Shown in pieces: positions 1 through 7,784 of a DNA stretch of 61,384 nucleotides; the first letter of the stretch is position 1; each line of letters opens with the position of its first letter. The stretch is from the NCBI GenBank assembly GCA_011192015.1, contig DUET01000080.1:1-61384 (forward strand), in the 5' to 3' direction. The notes beneath the pieces are model-generated. The model saw only the letters and a program-made list of their open reading frames with translations, was not told where the DNA came from and did not search any database. A program made the position numbers and the translations under genes. This stretch comes from Anaerolineae bacterium. Its GTDB lineage: Bacteria; Chloroflexota; Anaerolineae; Anaerolineales; E44-bin32.

Positions 1-556
1 AGCTCGCGCCCCAAGCCACTTCGGCGCCGTAATTGGCGATTTCCTCAATCAGGCCGAAGGGGAGCTCATCGAGCAGATCGCAAAGGCGAAGGAAGACCAT
101 GCGCGTCGTGTCGGCATCTTCCAGCGCCCGGTGCTTGGCGCGCACAGGCACCTCCAGCAGGCTCGCCAGAGCCGTCAGGCTGTAGCGAGGCGCGGAGGGC
201 AGGAGCACGGAAGCGAGGTCGAAGGTATCCAGGGGCTCGTTATGCTGGAAGAGACCCTGGCGCTGCAGGAAGGCCAGATCGAATTGGATATTGTGGCCCA
301 GGATGGGCACATCGCCCACGAAGGTTTGGAGATCCCCCAGCACTTGCGTGATGCGAGGTGCCCCGGCGAGCATTTCATCCGTGATGCCTGTCAGCTGGGT
401 GATGAAGGGAGAAAGCGGTTGGCCGGGGTTGACCAGTGTGCTCCATTCCTCTTCCACGCGCTTGCCGCGGAAACGTACCACGCCGATCTCGATCACGGCG
501 TCGCGCTCGGGGTCGAGCCCCGTGGTCTCCAAGTCAAGGGCGATCAGTGTCTGCAT
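1..556 (-). CDS. DnaQ-like 3'-5' exonuclease (5' part; possibly DinG-type fusion)
   Basis: The gene runs off the left edge, so only the first 185 or so residues are visible. Translation from the ATG at 556 gives a DEDDh exonuclease: ExoI as ALDLETTGLD (residues 6-15, D8 and E10), ExoII as LGHNIQFDLAFL, ExoIII as HRALEDADTT with the H-x4-D spacing. This fold removes 3' nucleotides and is the proofreading subunit of DNA polymerase III or the N-terminal domain of Firmicutes/Chloroflexi DinG-like helicases. The missing C-terminus decides between a stand-alone exonuclease and a helicase fusion. It is divergent from the sigma factor gene at 706. Confidence 0.88.
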   Translation of the reverse strand, partial: MQTLIALDLETTGLDPERDAVIEIGVVRFRGKRVEEEWSTLVNPGQPLSPFITQLTGITDEMLAGAPRITQVLGDLQTFVGDVPILGHNIQFDLAFLQRQGLFQHNEPLDTFDLASVLLPSAPRYSLTALASLLEVPVRAKHRALEDADTTRMVFLRLCDLLDELPFGLIEEIANYGAEVAWGAS

Positions 557-705
557 GGTGTGATGCCGCGCATTATATCATCCGGCGCGCGCAACCATGC
601 TATACTCGCCAGGCGGGAGCCGCTGCAGGAGCGGAGGGGCAACCGTGAGAGGATTCAGGTGTTAATCTCGATGCATGCTTGTATGCGCCACAGCAAGGCC
701 GACCG

Positions 706-1335
706 ATGACCCAACCTGAGGTGGACGATCTGAAGCTCGTCCGTCAGGCGGCGTCGGATTTAGATGCCTTTGGCGAGCTCTACGAACGCCATGTGCGGCG
801 TATCTACAACTACATCTACTATCGTACGGGCAATCACCATGATGCCGAAGATCTGACGGCTCGCGTGTTCGAGCGGGCGCTGCGCCACATTCCAAAATTC
901 AAAGACAAGGGTGTGCCCTTTTCAGCATGGCTGTATCGCATCGCCCACAATCTTGTGGCCAATTGGCATCGGGATCAAAGCAGGCGTCCGGTTGTGCCCC
1001 TCGATGATCGTTTCTTCTCCAAGGGGGGGCGCAACATACCCGAGACCGAAGCCGTCAGTAAGGATGAGCAGCGCATGCTGCTGGCAGCTGTCCATCTGCT
1101 CCCGCCGGACCGCCAGCAGTTGCTGATCCTGAAGTTCGTGCAGCGCTTCTCGAATGCGGAGATCGGCGAGATCATGGGGCGCACGGAAGGCGCCATCAAG
1201 AGCCTCTATCACCGCACTTTGAATGCGTTGCGAGAGGAACTGGAGGAGATACTCAGGACCGGTCTGGAGAACCAGGAGTACGATGAGGAGCAGGGGAAGC
1301 GCAAACCAAAGCAAGAACGAGGAACCAAGGAATGA
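706..1335 (+). CDS. RNA polymerase sigma factor, sigma-70 family (ECF-like)
   Basis: This 209-residue protein has a sigma region 2 (DAFGELYERHVRRIYNYIYY, then HHDAEDLTARVFERAL with a GVPFSAWLYRIAHNLVANW core-binding helix) and a sigma region 4 helix-turn-helix (LLPPDRQQLLILKF, FSNAEIGEIMGRTEGAIKSL). It has no region 1 or 3, as in extracytoplasmic-function sigma factors. The C-terminal tail is highly charged. A TTG nine codons upstream (679) is in frame, but the ATG at 706 fits the usual start of region 2 better. The membrane-protein gene 51 nt downstream is probably co-transcribed. Confidence 0.9.
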   Translation: MTQPEVDDLKLVRQAASDLDAFGELYERHVRRIYNYIYYRTGNHHDAEDLTARVFERALRHIPKFKDKGVPFSAWLYRIAHNLVANWHRDQSRRPVVPLDDRFFSKGGRNIPETEAVSKDEQRMLLAAVHLLPPDRQQLLILKFVQRFSNAEIGEIMGRTEGAIKSLYHRTLNALREELEEILRTGLENQEYDEEQGKRKPKQERGTKE

Positions 1336-1386
1336 AACCTGTGCGCTGGCAAGGCGAGGTAGAGTTGCAGAAGAAGGGGTTTCGTG

Positions 1387-1695
1387 ATGTTTAGTGGAAG
1401 GATTCCCGGCGGATTGGATAAGGATCAACTGGTGGATTGGTTGGAACAAGTGCTGCAGCCGGTTGAGCCGAGCAGGCGATTCCTGCGCCGTTTGCGGGCG
1501 CGCATGGTGATGTATCAGGGGAGAGGCCTTTCCTCGGTTTGGTTACTCGTTCTCATGGGCGGCGTGGTGCTGGTGATGATGGCGGTGGTGCTTGGTTTGG
1601 CGTTGCGTTTACTCATCGGACTGCTGAGCCTTCCGGGCTTGGTTCGGAACAAAAACAAGGAGAAGAATCAGGAGGCTCAACCCTCGACAGGCTAG
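1387..1695 (+). CDS. small single-pass membrane protein downstream of sigma factor
   Basis: The product has 102 residues: a charged N-terminal half (LDKDQLVDWLEQVLQPVEPS, then an Arg-rich RRFLRRLRARM stretch) and a long hydrophobic segment at about residues 49-85, followed by a Lys/Asn-rich tail. I know no named family for it. Its position directly after an ECF-like sigma gene and its cytosolic-plus-membrane layout suggest a sigma-modulating membrane partner, which is inference only. A GTG one codon upstream (1384) is an alternative start; an AGAAGGGG ribosome-binding site lies just before. Confidence 0.6.
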   Translation: MFSGRIPGGLDKDQLVDWLEQVLQPVEPSRRFLRRLRARMVMYQGRGLSSVWLLVLMGGVVLVMMAVVLGLALRLLIGLLSLPGLVRNKNKEKNQEAQPSTG

Positions 1696-2021
1696 GTTCC
1701 ACCGCATCGCCGCGGTGATCGACTTCCTTGCGAATCCTGTCATACCTTGGCTATTTTGGTTGTTGCTCCATCTTTGGATTCCCACCCAGACTCCTTCGTT
1801 AAAGCGAACTGCAATCGTCGCCGTCCACGCCCTGCCGGCTTGGGGTTCCGTCGACGGATGCCACGTGTTACCGACGCCCCGGGCTGCGCAGGGAGTAGAT
1901 CGCCGCAGTTCAATCCGATCCGAAAGGGTTCTCCATTGGGGCGTAGGGGTGGTTCTCTTGTCCCGGGTTCTGGTCGGGGGAACCGGCCCAGCGAGACATA
2001 GTCAGCTATACACGGTTCCGC
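1696..2021. other. intergenic region without recognisable gene
   Basis: These 326 bases separate the sigma/membrane-protein pair from the 3' end of the transposase gene. A short hairpin (CACCGC at 1700-1705 with GCGGTG at 1712-1717) follows the membrane-protein stop but has no T-run. Open frames here carry no recognisable motif. I see nothing else. Confidence 0.5.
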
Positions 2022-2591
2022 TCAATTCGCGTGATGATATAGATCCAGGGACCACCGCATCGGATTCAAGCGGATGTAGCGCCGAATGCGGGAGAGATCG
2101 GTACCATCGCGGATGATGTGATCGTGATATCCGCGCTGCCATGCGAAATCTGGATAACCGTTCCGTCGTGCCCAGCGTGTAACCGAGGATTTATAGGATC
2201 GGATTATCACTGCAAGACTTCCCGGCTTGGGTGAGATTGCTGCCATTCTTTGGGAAATGCTTGGCTCATTGCTAATGCTCCGTAGGGGCGTTGCATGCAA
2301 CGCCCCTACGCGCCGTCCATTTAATTGGAACATTATGATTCCATGAAGATGATTAGGCATGATCACAAATTCGTTGAGCTGAATACCCTTCACGCGTTCG
2401 GAGATTTGGGACCAGTGTTCCCTGGCGATATTGCCGAGGGGAGATTGGAGTAAGTGATCAGCCAGGATGTCTCCAAAAAGGAGTTGTCGATTCTTGGTGC
2501 AGATGGTGATGAAATACCATGCCTCGGAGCTGTAATCCCAAGAATATAGGCGCAGGGAATCCCGCCTGTGGGGTTGTTTCGGTTTGACCAT
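2022..2591 (-). CDS. REP-associated tyrosine transposase (RAYT, IS200/Y1-like)
   Basis: The 189-residue protein is a single-domain HUH/Y1 nuclease of the RAYT group, enzymes that nick and join single-stranded REP hairpins. Visible are WYFITICTKNRQLLFG near the start, the metal-binding HUH motif in MPNHLHGI (H81, H83) and a candidate catalytic Tyr in QRGYHDHIIRD (Y155), followed by RYIRLNPMRW. The ATG at 2591 has a strong AAGGGGG ribosome-binding site; the frame stays open upstream to 2660. A perfect 30-bp palindrome lies inside the gene and encodes about residues 94-104 (RVGALHATPLR), between the HUH motif and the Tyr. The reading frame is intact, so the gene may be active. Confidence 0.9.
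   Translation of the reverse strand: MVKPKQPHRRDSLRLYSWDYSSEAWYFITICTKNRQLLFGDILADHLLQSPLGNIAREHWSQISERVKGIQLNEFVIMPNHLHGIIMFQLNGRRVGALHATPLRSISNEPSISQRMAAISPKPGSLAVIIRSYKSSVTRWARRNGYPDFAWQRGYHDHIIRDGTDLSRIRRYIRLNPMRWSLDLYHHAN
2281..2310. repeat. REP-like perfect palindrome inside the RAYT gene
   Basis: The 30 bases read CGTAGGGGCGTTGCA followed by its exact reverse complement. The same CGTAGGGGCG / CGCCCCTACG arms recur at 60340-60369 and, with one base changed in each arm, at 60078-60105. The element is in frame and encodes part of the transposase. Confidence 0.85.
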
Positions 2592-2663
2592 GGAATCCCC
2601 CTTCTTTACCTTCCAGGCCTCCCGATGAGGGAAGCCCGTGCATCCTTCAGGGATTTCCAACGA

Positions 2664-3011
2664 TCAGAACAGACCCCAGGAGGCGGTGGCCGAATCCTCC
2701 ATCATGCTGGCGCTCCACATCTCCATGCCCATCTCGATGGTTGTCTCCATGCCGGAGGCTTCTGCGGCCTTGCTGCGAGCCATCTCGAGCATCGCCGGAC
2801 CGTAGGGGCAGAAGGGGGTGGTCAGGATCATGGTCACGTGCAGGCTGTCATCCTCGATCCGTACTTGACGCACCAGGCCGAGTTCGATGACATTGAGACC
2901 GAGTTCGGGATCGTTGACCAGGCGCAGCGCCTCGCGGATGATCTTCGCCTGCTCGGGATGCGTCGAATCGATCTCCCAGAGGGTCTTGGGTTCGCCGGCC
3001 TCGTTACTCAT
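2664..3011 (-). CDS. MIP18/DUF59-family Fe-S assembly factor (SufT/PaaD-like)
   Basis: The 115-residue product carries the DUF59 core: LVNDPELGLNVIELGLVRQV (the DPE and LG motifs), then MILTTPFCPYGPAM with the conserved T-T-x-x-C-P cysteine. Family members (PaaD, SufT, eukaryotic Cia2) help place Fe-S clusters on target enzymes. The extra Met-rich C-terminus (MEMGMEMWSASMMEDSATASWGLF region) is unusual. Its start overlaps the sufR stop by 8 nt, so the two are translated from one message, which links it to the SUF island across the shared promoter region. Confidence 0.82.
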   Translation of the reverse strand: MSNEAGEPKTLWEIDSTHPEQAKIIREALRLVNDPELGLNVIELGLVRQVRIEDDSLHVTMILTTPFCPYGPAMLEMARSKAAEASGMETTIEMGMEMWSASMMEDSATASWGLF

Positions 3012-3648
3012 CTGGGTTCTCACTCTCAAGAAGGCCCATGAGATTGACCTTGTAGGTGCAATGTGCATCGCCTCTGAGCAGGCAGCTCACGCGCTCGACC
3101 GGTAGGGAGAGCGCTGTGGCGATGAAGATATGATCCACGTGGCAGACTTCGGGATGCCGCAAGCCGACCTGCAGGTAGGGGCAGGAGAGCTCACGGATCA
3201 CCCAGGCATCCTCCTGCTCCTCGAAGTCGGCATCGAAGCCTTCGTCGGTGAGCATTTCCGTCAGGCGCTGCATGCGTTGATCCAGCGGCAGCCCCTTGAG
3301 CTCTTTGGCGTAGGCTTCCGCCATGTTCTCGGCCATGGCTGCGAAGAGTTCCAGCACCTTCCCCTCAGGCATGGATTCCTTGATCTCTTCGATGAGGCGG
3401 TTGGCCAGACGAAGATACCGAGTGGGGAAGAGTTCCAGTGCCTGTTCGGTGAGGGAATACATGTGGCGCGGTCTTCCCACCCCATGGCGCATCTCTTCCA
3501 CGGCGATCAATCCCTGGGCTTGCAGGCTGGCAAGATGGTGGCGAACGGAAACAGGCGAGACCGATGCAGCCTCGGCCAGATCCTTCACACTACACTTGCC
3601 CTTCGCACGTAGGGTGCGAAGAATGATGTCGCGTGTTGCTGTAGCCAT
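3004..3648 (-). CDS. sufR: SufR-like Fe-S-sensing transcriptional regulator
   Basis: This 214-residue protein has an N-terminal winged helix (CSVKDLAEAASVSPVSVRHHLASLQAQGLI, then a GVGRPRHMYSLTE wing) and a C-terminal sensor with four cysteines: C156, C169, C189 and C197 (SCPYLQVGLRHPEVCH, then SCLLRGDAHCTYKV). The C-x12-C spacing matches the cluster ligands of cyanobacterial SufR, which represses suf genes when holding a [4Fe-4S] cluster. The ATG at 3648 is preferred to 3666: the minus-strand promoter (TTGACA, 17 bp, TAAAAT) predicts transcription starting near 3650, so the message would be almost leaderless. It is divergent from sufC with an inverted-repeat operator between them. Confidence 0.9.
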   Translation of the reverse strand: MATATRDIILRTLRAKGKCSVKDLAEAASVSPVSVRHHLASLQAQGLIAVEEMRHGVGRPRHMYSLTEQALELFPTRYLRLANRLIEEIKESMPEGKVLELFAAMAENMAEAYAKELKGLPLDQRMQRLTEMLTDEGFDADFEEQEDAWVIRELSCPYLQVGLRHPEVCHVDHIFIATALSLPVERVSCLLRGDAHCTYKVNLMGLLESENPDE

Positions 3649-3656
3649 CGGGTTGG

Positions 3657-3685
3657 ATTTTAGCATGATGATTGAATACTGTCAA
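3657..3685 (-). promoter_or_regulatory. sufR promoter
   Basis: On the minus strand TTGACA (3685-3680), a 17-bp spacer and TAAAAT (3662-3657) make a near-consensus housekeeping promoter. Its -35 box is the left arm of the operator at 3680-3715. The expected start is about 3650, two bases before the sufR ATG. Confidence 0.8.
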
Positions 3686-3715
3686 TATTTCAAATATTTA
3701 TCAGAAATATTGACA
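3680..3715. promoter_or_regulatory. SufR operator: 12-bp inverted repeat between the divergent promoters
   Basis: TGTCAATATTTC (3680-3691) and GAAATATTGACA (3704-3715) are perfect reverse complements separated by 12 bp of AT-rich sequence. Each arm contains the -35 hexamer (TTGACA) of one of the two divergent promoters, so a bound dimer would block both sufR and sufCBDSU. The assignment to SufR follows from position. Confidence 0.82.
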
Positions 3716-3738
3716 AGAGGGGCCCCCTGTGCTATAAT
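3710..3738 (+). promoter_or_regulatory. suf operon promoter
   Basis: TTGACA at 3710-3715, exactly 17 bp, then TATAAT at 3733-3738: a full consensus sigma-70 promoter. The -35 lies in the right arm of the operator. The leader to the sufC ATG is about 50 nt. Confidence 0.88.
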
Positions 3739-3795
3739 CCCAGCCTTGTAAAATTGGCCTTCTCACGTGCTGTGGAGTGGTCTGGAGGAAGGCGG

Positions 3796-4578
3796 ATGAA
3801 CGGTAAACTAGAAATTCGTGATCTGCATGTGAGTGTGGAGGATAAGCCGGTTCTCAAGGGTGTGGATCTCACCGTCAAACCGGGTGAAGTGCATGCCTTG
3901 ATGGGACCCAACGCCACGGGTAAATCCACGCTGGCCTATGCCTTGATGGGGCATCCGCGCTACACGATCACCCAAGGTGAGGTTGTCTTCAACGGCGAGA
4001 ACCTCTTGGACAAGGATCCAGCCGAGCGCTCACGCGCTGGATTGTTCCTGGCTTTTCAGTATCCCGTCGCGATCCCCGGCGTTTCCGTGGCCAATTTCCT
4101 GCGCACGGCCATCAACGCCCACCGCCGAGCGCTCGATCCCGAGTACAAGGGCATACCCGTTCCCGAATTCCGCACGCTGCTCAAGCAGAAGATGGACCTG
4201 CTCGAGATGCCCTACGAATTTGCCGGCCGCTATCTCAACGATGGATTCTCTGGAGGCGAGAAGAAGCGCGCCGAGATCCTGCAGTTAGCTACGCTGGAAC
4301 CTACGGTTGCCATTCTGGATGAGACCGATTCCGGGCTGGACATCGACGCGCTGCGCATCGTTTCCGAGGGGGTGAATGCGGTGGCGGGGCCCAACCTGGG
4401 CATCTTGATCATCACGCATTACCAACGCATCCTCAACTACATCAAGCCTGAGTTCGTTCACATCATGCTCAACGGCCGCATCGTCGAATCCGGCGGCTCC
4501 GATCTTGCCAAGCAGCTTGAGGCCCAAGGCTATGCCTGGGTGCGCGAGAAGCATGGTGAGGCCGTCTCGGAGGCTTAG
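3796..4578 (+). CDS. sufC: SufC, Fe-S cluster assembly ABC ATPase
   Basis: The 260-residue ATPase powers the SufBCD scaffold. Walker A is GPNATGKST (37-45), the signature is [13 protein letters not shown] (151-163) and Walker B plus the SufC-specific ETDSGLDID follow at about 171-183. Walker A has Ala-Thr where Gly-Ser/Ala is more common, but the Gly-Lys-Ser is intact. The ATG at 3796 follows GGAGGAAGG; an upstream in-frame start at 3754 would give an odd N-terminal extension. It is the first gene of the operon and ends 2 nt before sufB. Confidence 0.96.
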   Translation: MNGKLEIRDLHVSVEDKPVLKGVDLTVKPGEVHALMGPNATGKSTLAYALMGHPRYTITQGEVVFNGENLLDKDPAERSRAGLFLAFQYPVAIPGVSVANFLRTAINAHRRALDPEYKGIPVPEFRTLLKQKMDLLEMPYEFAGRYLNDGFSGGEKKRAEILQLATLEPTVAILDETDSGLDIDALRIVSEGVNAVAGPNLGILIITHYQRILNYIKPEFVHIMLNGRIVESGGSDLAKQLEAQGYAWVREKHGEAVSEA

Positions 4579-4580
4579 GG

Positions 4581-5993
4581 ATGGCGAATTCGAAAGATCG
4601 GGAAGCGCTGGAAGGCCTTGGGCAGTACCGCTACGGTTTCTCCGATCCCGATGTCTCGGTTTTCAAGACACGCAAGGGGCTCGATCGAGAGGTGGTCGAG
4701 CAGATCTCGCGCATGAAGGGCGAACCCGATTGGATGCTCGAATTCCGCCTCAAGGCGCTCGATCATTTTCAATCCAGACCGATGCCTAATTGGGGCAGCG
4801 ATCTCTCCGAGCTCGATTTGGACAATCTCTACTACTATGTCCGTCCTACCGAAGGCGCGGGTCGCTCCTGGGACGACATTCCCGACAGCATCAAGGAAAC
4901 CTTCGATAAATTGGGCATCCCCGAAGCTGAGCAGAAATTCCTGGCCGGCGTGGGAGCGCAGTACGAATCGGAGATGGTCTACCACAACATCCAGGAACAT
5001 CTCGAGGCCCAGGGCGTGATCTTCCTGAGCATCGAGGAAGGGCTGCGCCAGCACCCCGACCTGTTTCGCGAGTATTTCAGCAAGGCGGTTCCCATCAGCG
5101 ACAACAAGTTCTCGGCGCTCAACAGCGCGGTTTGGTCGGGCGGTTCGTTCGTATACGTTCCGCCGGGTGTCAAGGTGGATCTTCCACTGCAGGCCTATTT
5201 TCGGTTGAACGTGGCCAACATCGGACAGTTCGAGCGCACGCTGATCATCGTCGATGAGGGGGCGCAGATGCACTACGTGGAGGGTTGTACGGCGCCGATC
5301 TACACCACGGATTCCTTCCACTGTGGGGTGATCGAGATTGTGGTCAAGAAAGGCGCACGCTGCCGCTACACCACGATCCAGAACTGGTCGACGAACGTCT
5401 ACAACCTGGTGACACAGCGCTCGATCGTTCACGAGGACGCCACCATGGAGTGGGTGGACGCCAATCTGGGCAGCAAGACCACCATGAAGTACCCCGCGCT
5501 CTACCTGATGGGCAAGGGCGCCCATGGCGAAGTGCTTTCGCTGGCGTTTGCGACCGGGAAACAGCAGCAGGATGCCGGGGCGAAAGCGATCCACGTTGCG
5601 CCGTACACCACCAGCAAGATCACTTCGAAATCGATCAGCAAGGACGGCGGGCGATCTTCCTACCGAGGACTGCTCAAGGTGCATAAGGGCGCTGTCGGTG
5701 CACGCTCGAATGTGGTCTGCGATGCCTTGTTGCTCGATCCGCAGTCGCGGTCCGACACCTACCCCTACATCGAGATCGATGAGGATGACGTCCTGGTCGG
5801 TCACGAGGCTTCGGTGAGCAAGATCGGTGAAGAGCAACTCTTCTATCTCACAAGCCGGGGATTGAGCGAGGAGCAGGCGACCACGATGGTGGTTTCGGGG
5901 TTCATCGAACCCCTGGTGAAGGAGCTGCCCATGGAATACGCCGTGGAGATGAACCGTCTGATCCAACTGCAGATGGAAGGTTCGATTGGATGA
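4581..5993 (+). CDS. sufB: SufB, Fe-S cluster scaffold subunit
   Basis: At 470 residues this is standard SufB length. Recognisable are the [19 protein letters not shown] start, [20 protein letters not shown], the beta-helix core with [19 protein letters not shown], and the C-terminal [20 protein letters not shown] helical block. Cys380 (NVVCDALLL) corresponds to the cluster/sulfur-relay Cys of the family. SufB pairs with SufC and SufD to build [4Fe-4S] clusters in the cytosol. The start ATG lies 2 nt after the sufC stop. A long antisense frame (4575-5966) is a coding shadow. Confidence 0.96.
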   Translation: MANSKDREALEGLGQYRYGFSDPDVSVFKTRKGLDREVVEQISRMKGEPDWMLEFRLKALDHFQSRPMPNWGSDLSELDLDNLYYYVRPTEGAGRSWDDIPDSIKETFDKLGIPEAEQKFLAGVGAQYESEMVYHNIQEHLEAQGVIFLSIEEGLRQHPDLFREYFSKAVPISDNKFSALNSAVWSGGSFVYVPPGVKVDLPLQAYFRLNVANIGQFERTLIIVDEGAQMHYVEGCTAPIYTTDSFHCGVIEIVVKKGARCRYTTIQNWSTNVYNLVTQRSIVHEDATMEWVDANLGSKTTMKYPALYLMGKGAHGEVLSLAFATGKQQQDAGAKAIHVAPYTTSKITSKSISKDGGRSSYRGLLKVHKGAVGARSNVVCDALLLDPQSRSDTYPYIEIDEDDVLVGHEASVSKIGEEQLFYLTSRGLSEEQATTMVVSGFIEPLVKELPMEYAVEMNRLIQLQMEGSIG

Positions 5994-6062
5994 GCCATCG
6001 GATTCGCCCCGGGCGGTGATGGATCTGAGCGAAACGGCTTCGTGGGGAGTATAGACATAGGT

Positions 6063-7430
6063 ATGACGAAGTCATCTGTGAAGCGGAAATTTACGCAGAA
6101 GAAACTCTCGGAGGTTGCGCCGGAGTTTCCTTTTACGCTTGAAGATGTGACGAATCTCTCGGAGCGCCTTGGTGAACCGGCATGGCTGCGTGAACGACGC
6201 CTGAGCGCATGGCAGGCCCATTCCCAATTGCCCATGCCCTCGATGCAGGACGAGGCCTGGCGCCGCAGCGACATTCGTAAACTGCCCTCCGACCGCCTTG
6301 CCTTGAAGCCTGCTGAGGATGTATCCTTGGATCCGAACCTGCTCGCGCCGCTTGGAGGAGAGGATTGCGGTGGCAGATTGGTCCTGCGACCGGGATTGCC
6401 GTCGCAAAGCACGGGCGGCACGGAATTGAGCGAGCATGGTGTGGTCTTCTGCGATTGGGCCACTGCGGTACGTGAGCACGAACGGCTGCTGCGTGAACAT
6501 CTCGGCAGCGTTGTGCGTGAAAGTGAAGCCAAATTTGCAGCGCTGGCAGCAGGGCTGATGCAGGAGGGGGCGTTGATCTACGTTCCCCCTGGTGTCAAGT
6601 TGGAAAGCCCCTTGCATACGATCATCTGGGCTCCTGGCAGCGGCGGGTTGGTGGCCACGCGCTTGATGGTGATCGTGGACCAGAACGCGGAGCTGACCCT
6701 GGTTCATGAGACAGGTTCTCCATTGCAGCCCCAGGGCGAAGCGGTATATGCTGGGATGGTTGAATTGCATGTTGGAGAGGGTGCCAAGCTGAGCTTCGTG
6801 GAACTGCAGCATTGGGGCGAGCACGTTTGGAACTTCACGCATGAGCGCGCCCGTCTCGAGAGTAATGCCCGTATCGAGTGGGTCTTCGGCGCTGTGGGCA
6901 GCCGTTTCACGAAAACCTATGCGGATTTGGATCTGGATGGCGAGGGTGCTGAAGGACGCATGGCGGCCTTCTACATCACGGATGGAGAGCAGCACCTCGA
7001 CCATGATACGCAGCAAAACCATCTCAAGCCGCACACCACAAGCGATCTCCTCTTCAAGGGAGCGCTTCGGAATCGGAGCCGTTCTGTTTGGCAGGGCATG
7101 ATCTATGTGGCACCGGGGGCGCAGCAGGCGGATGGGTATCAGATGAATCGCAACCTGATTCTCAGCGATGATGCCCGCGCCGACTCCATTCCTGGTTTGG
7201 AGATCCTGGCGGACGACGTGCGGTGTACACATGGCGCCACAGTGGGGCGCTTGGAAGACGAACCGATCTTTTATCTGATGACGCGAGGGTTGGAGCGTGA
7301 AACCGCGGAACGCTTGATGATCGATGGTTTCTTCACCCCCATACTGGAACGTATTCCTTTGGAAGATCTGCGGGTGCGGACGAAGGCGATGCTCCATCGA
7401 AAATTAAACGAGCTCACTTCCCACGGATGA
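6063..7430 (+). CDS. sufD: SufD, Fe-S assembly scaffold subunit
   Basis: The 455-residue protein shows the SufD/SufB family beta-helix: ALIYVPPGVKLESPLHTIIW, VELQHWGEHVWNFTHERARL and the C-terminal THGATVGRLEDEPIFYLMTRGL block. The N-terminal half is divergent and helical, as usual for SufD. SufD forms the heterodimer partner of SufB. The ATG at 6063 is chosen; an upstream GTG at 6042 is in frame but would add only a short odd extension. A 69-nt gap separates it from sufB. Confidence 0.93.
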   Translation: MTKSSVKRKFTQKKLSEVAPEFPFTLEDVTNLSERLGEPAWLRERRLSAWQAHSQLPMPSMQDEAWRRSDIRKLPSDRLALKPAEDVSLDPNLLAPLGGEDCGGRLVLRPGLPSQSTGGTELSEHGVVFCDWATAVREHERLLREHLGSVVRESEAKFAALAAGLMQEGALIYVPPGVKLESPLHTIIWAPGSGGLVATRLMVIVDQNAELTLVHETGSPLQPQGEAVYAGMVELHVGEGAKLSFVELQHWGEHVWNFTHERARLESNARIEWVFGAVGSRFTKTYADLDLDGEGAEGRMAAFYITDGEQHLDHDTQQNHLKPHTTSDLLFKGALRNRSRSVWQGMIYVAPGAQQADGYQMNRNLILSDDARADSIPGLEILADDVRCTHGATVGRLEDEPIFYLMTRGLERETAERLMIDGFFTPILERIPLEDLRVRTKAMLHRKLNELTSHG

Positions 7431-7481
7431 CGTTGAGCAGCATCCGTTCTATGATCATCCGGGATTGTTGTAAGGATAGAC

Positions 7482-7769
7482 ATGGGCATAACTGATTTTG
7501 GCCGCATTGAGGAAAAACTCTACAATGTCGGTGACTCAGTCGAAGTGTTATGCGATCACATCCGCGACGATGAGCGGATTCGTGATTGGCTGCAAGGAAC
7601 CGTCGTGCAATCGGACCGTAAGATGGTCGCAGTCCAATTCCTGCAAGACGTGTATCTCACAGGGGGATGGATGGTTCCCGATCGGGTGCTCTGGCTGCAG
7701 CAGAAGAGCTCCAATATTCGCCCATCGAAGCGACGGCGTTCGCGTCGAAAGAAAACCAGCACCCGTTAG
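7482..7769 (+). CDS. small basic-tailed protein inside the suf operon
   Basis: I do not recognise this 95-residue product. Residues 15-72 (VGDSVEVLCDHIRDDERIRD, then WLQGTVVQSDRKMVAVQFLQDVYLTGGWMVPDRVLWL) look like an SH3/Tudor-type small beta barrel. The last 20 residues are strongly basic (KRRRSRRKKTSTR). It sits between sufD and sufS on the same strand with short gaps, so it should be co-transcribed with the Fe-S assembly genes. One Cys is present, so cluster binding alone is unlikely. A nucleic-acid or partner-binding role is a guess. Confidence 0.65.
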   Translation: MGITDFGRIEEKLYNVGDSVEVLCDHIRDDERIRDWLQGTVVQSDRKMVAVQFLQDVYLTGGWMVPDRVLWLQQKSSNIRPSKRRRSRRKKTSTR

Positions 7770-7784
7770 CCGGTGCGAGAAGGG

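Noticed and set aside
131-709. 192-residue plus-strand open frame over the exonuclease gene
   Set aside because: The minus-strand exonuclease motifs are unmistakable; this is its shadow.
4575-5966. 463-residue open frame antisense to sufB
   Set aside because: It mirrors codon bias of sufB, shows no motifs and has no ribosome-binding site; the sense gene is certain.
6072-7397. 441-residue open frame antisense to sufD
   Set aside because: Shadow frame; composition rich in His/Arg/Gln as expected from reverse reading of a GC-rich gene.
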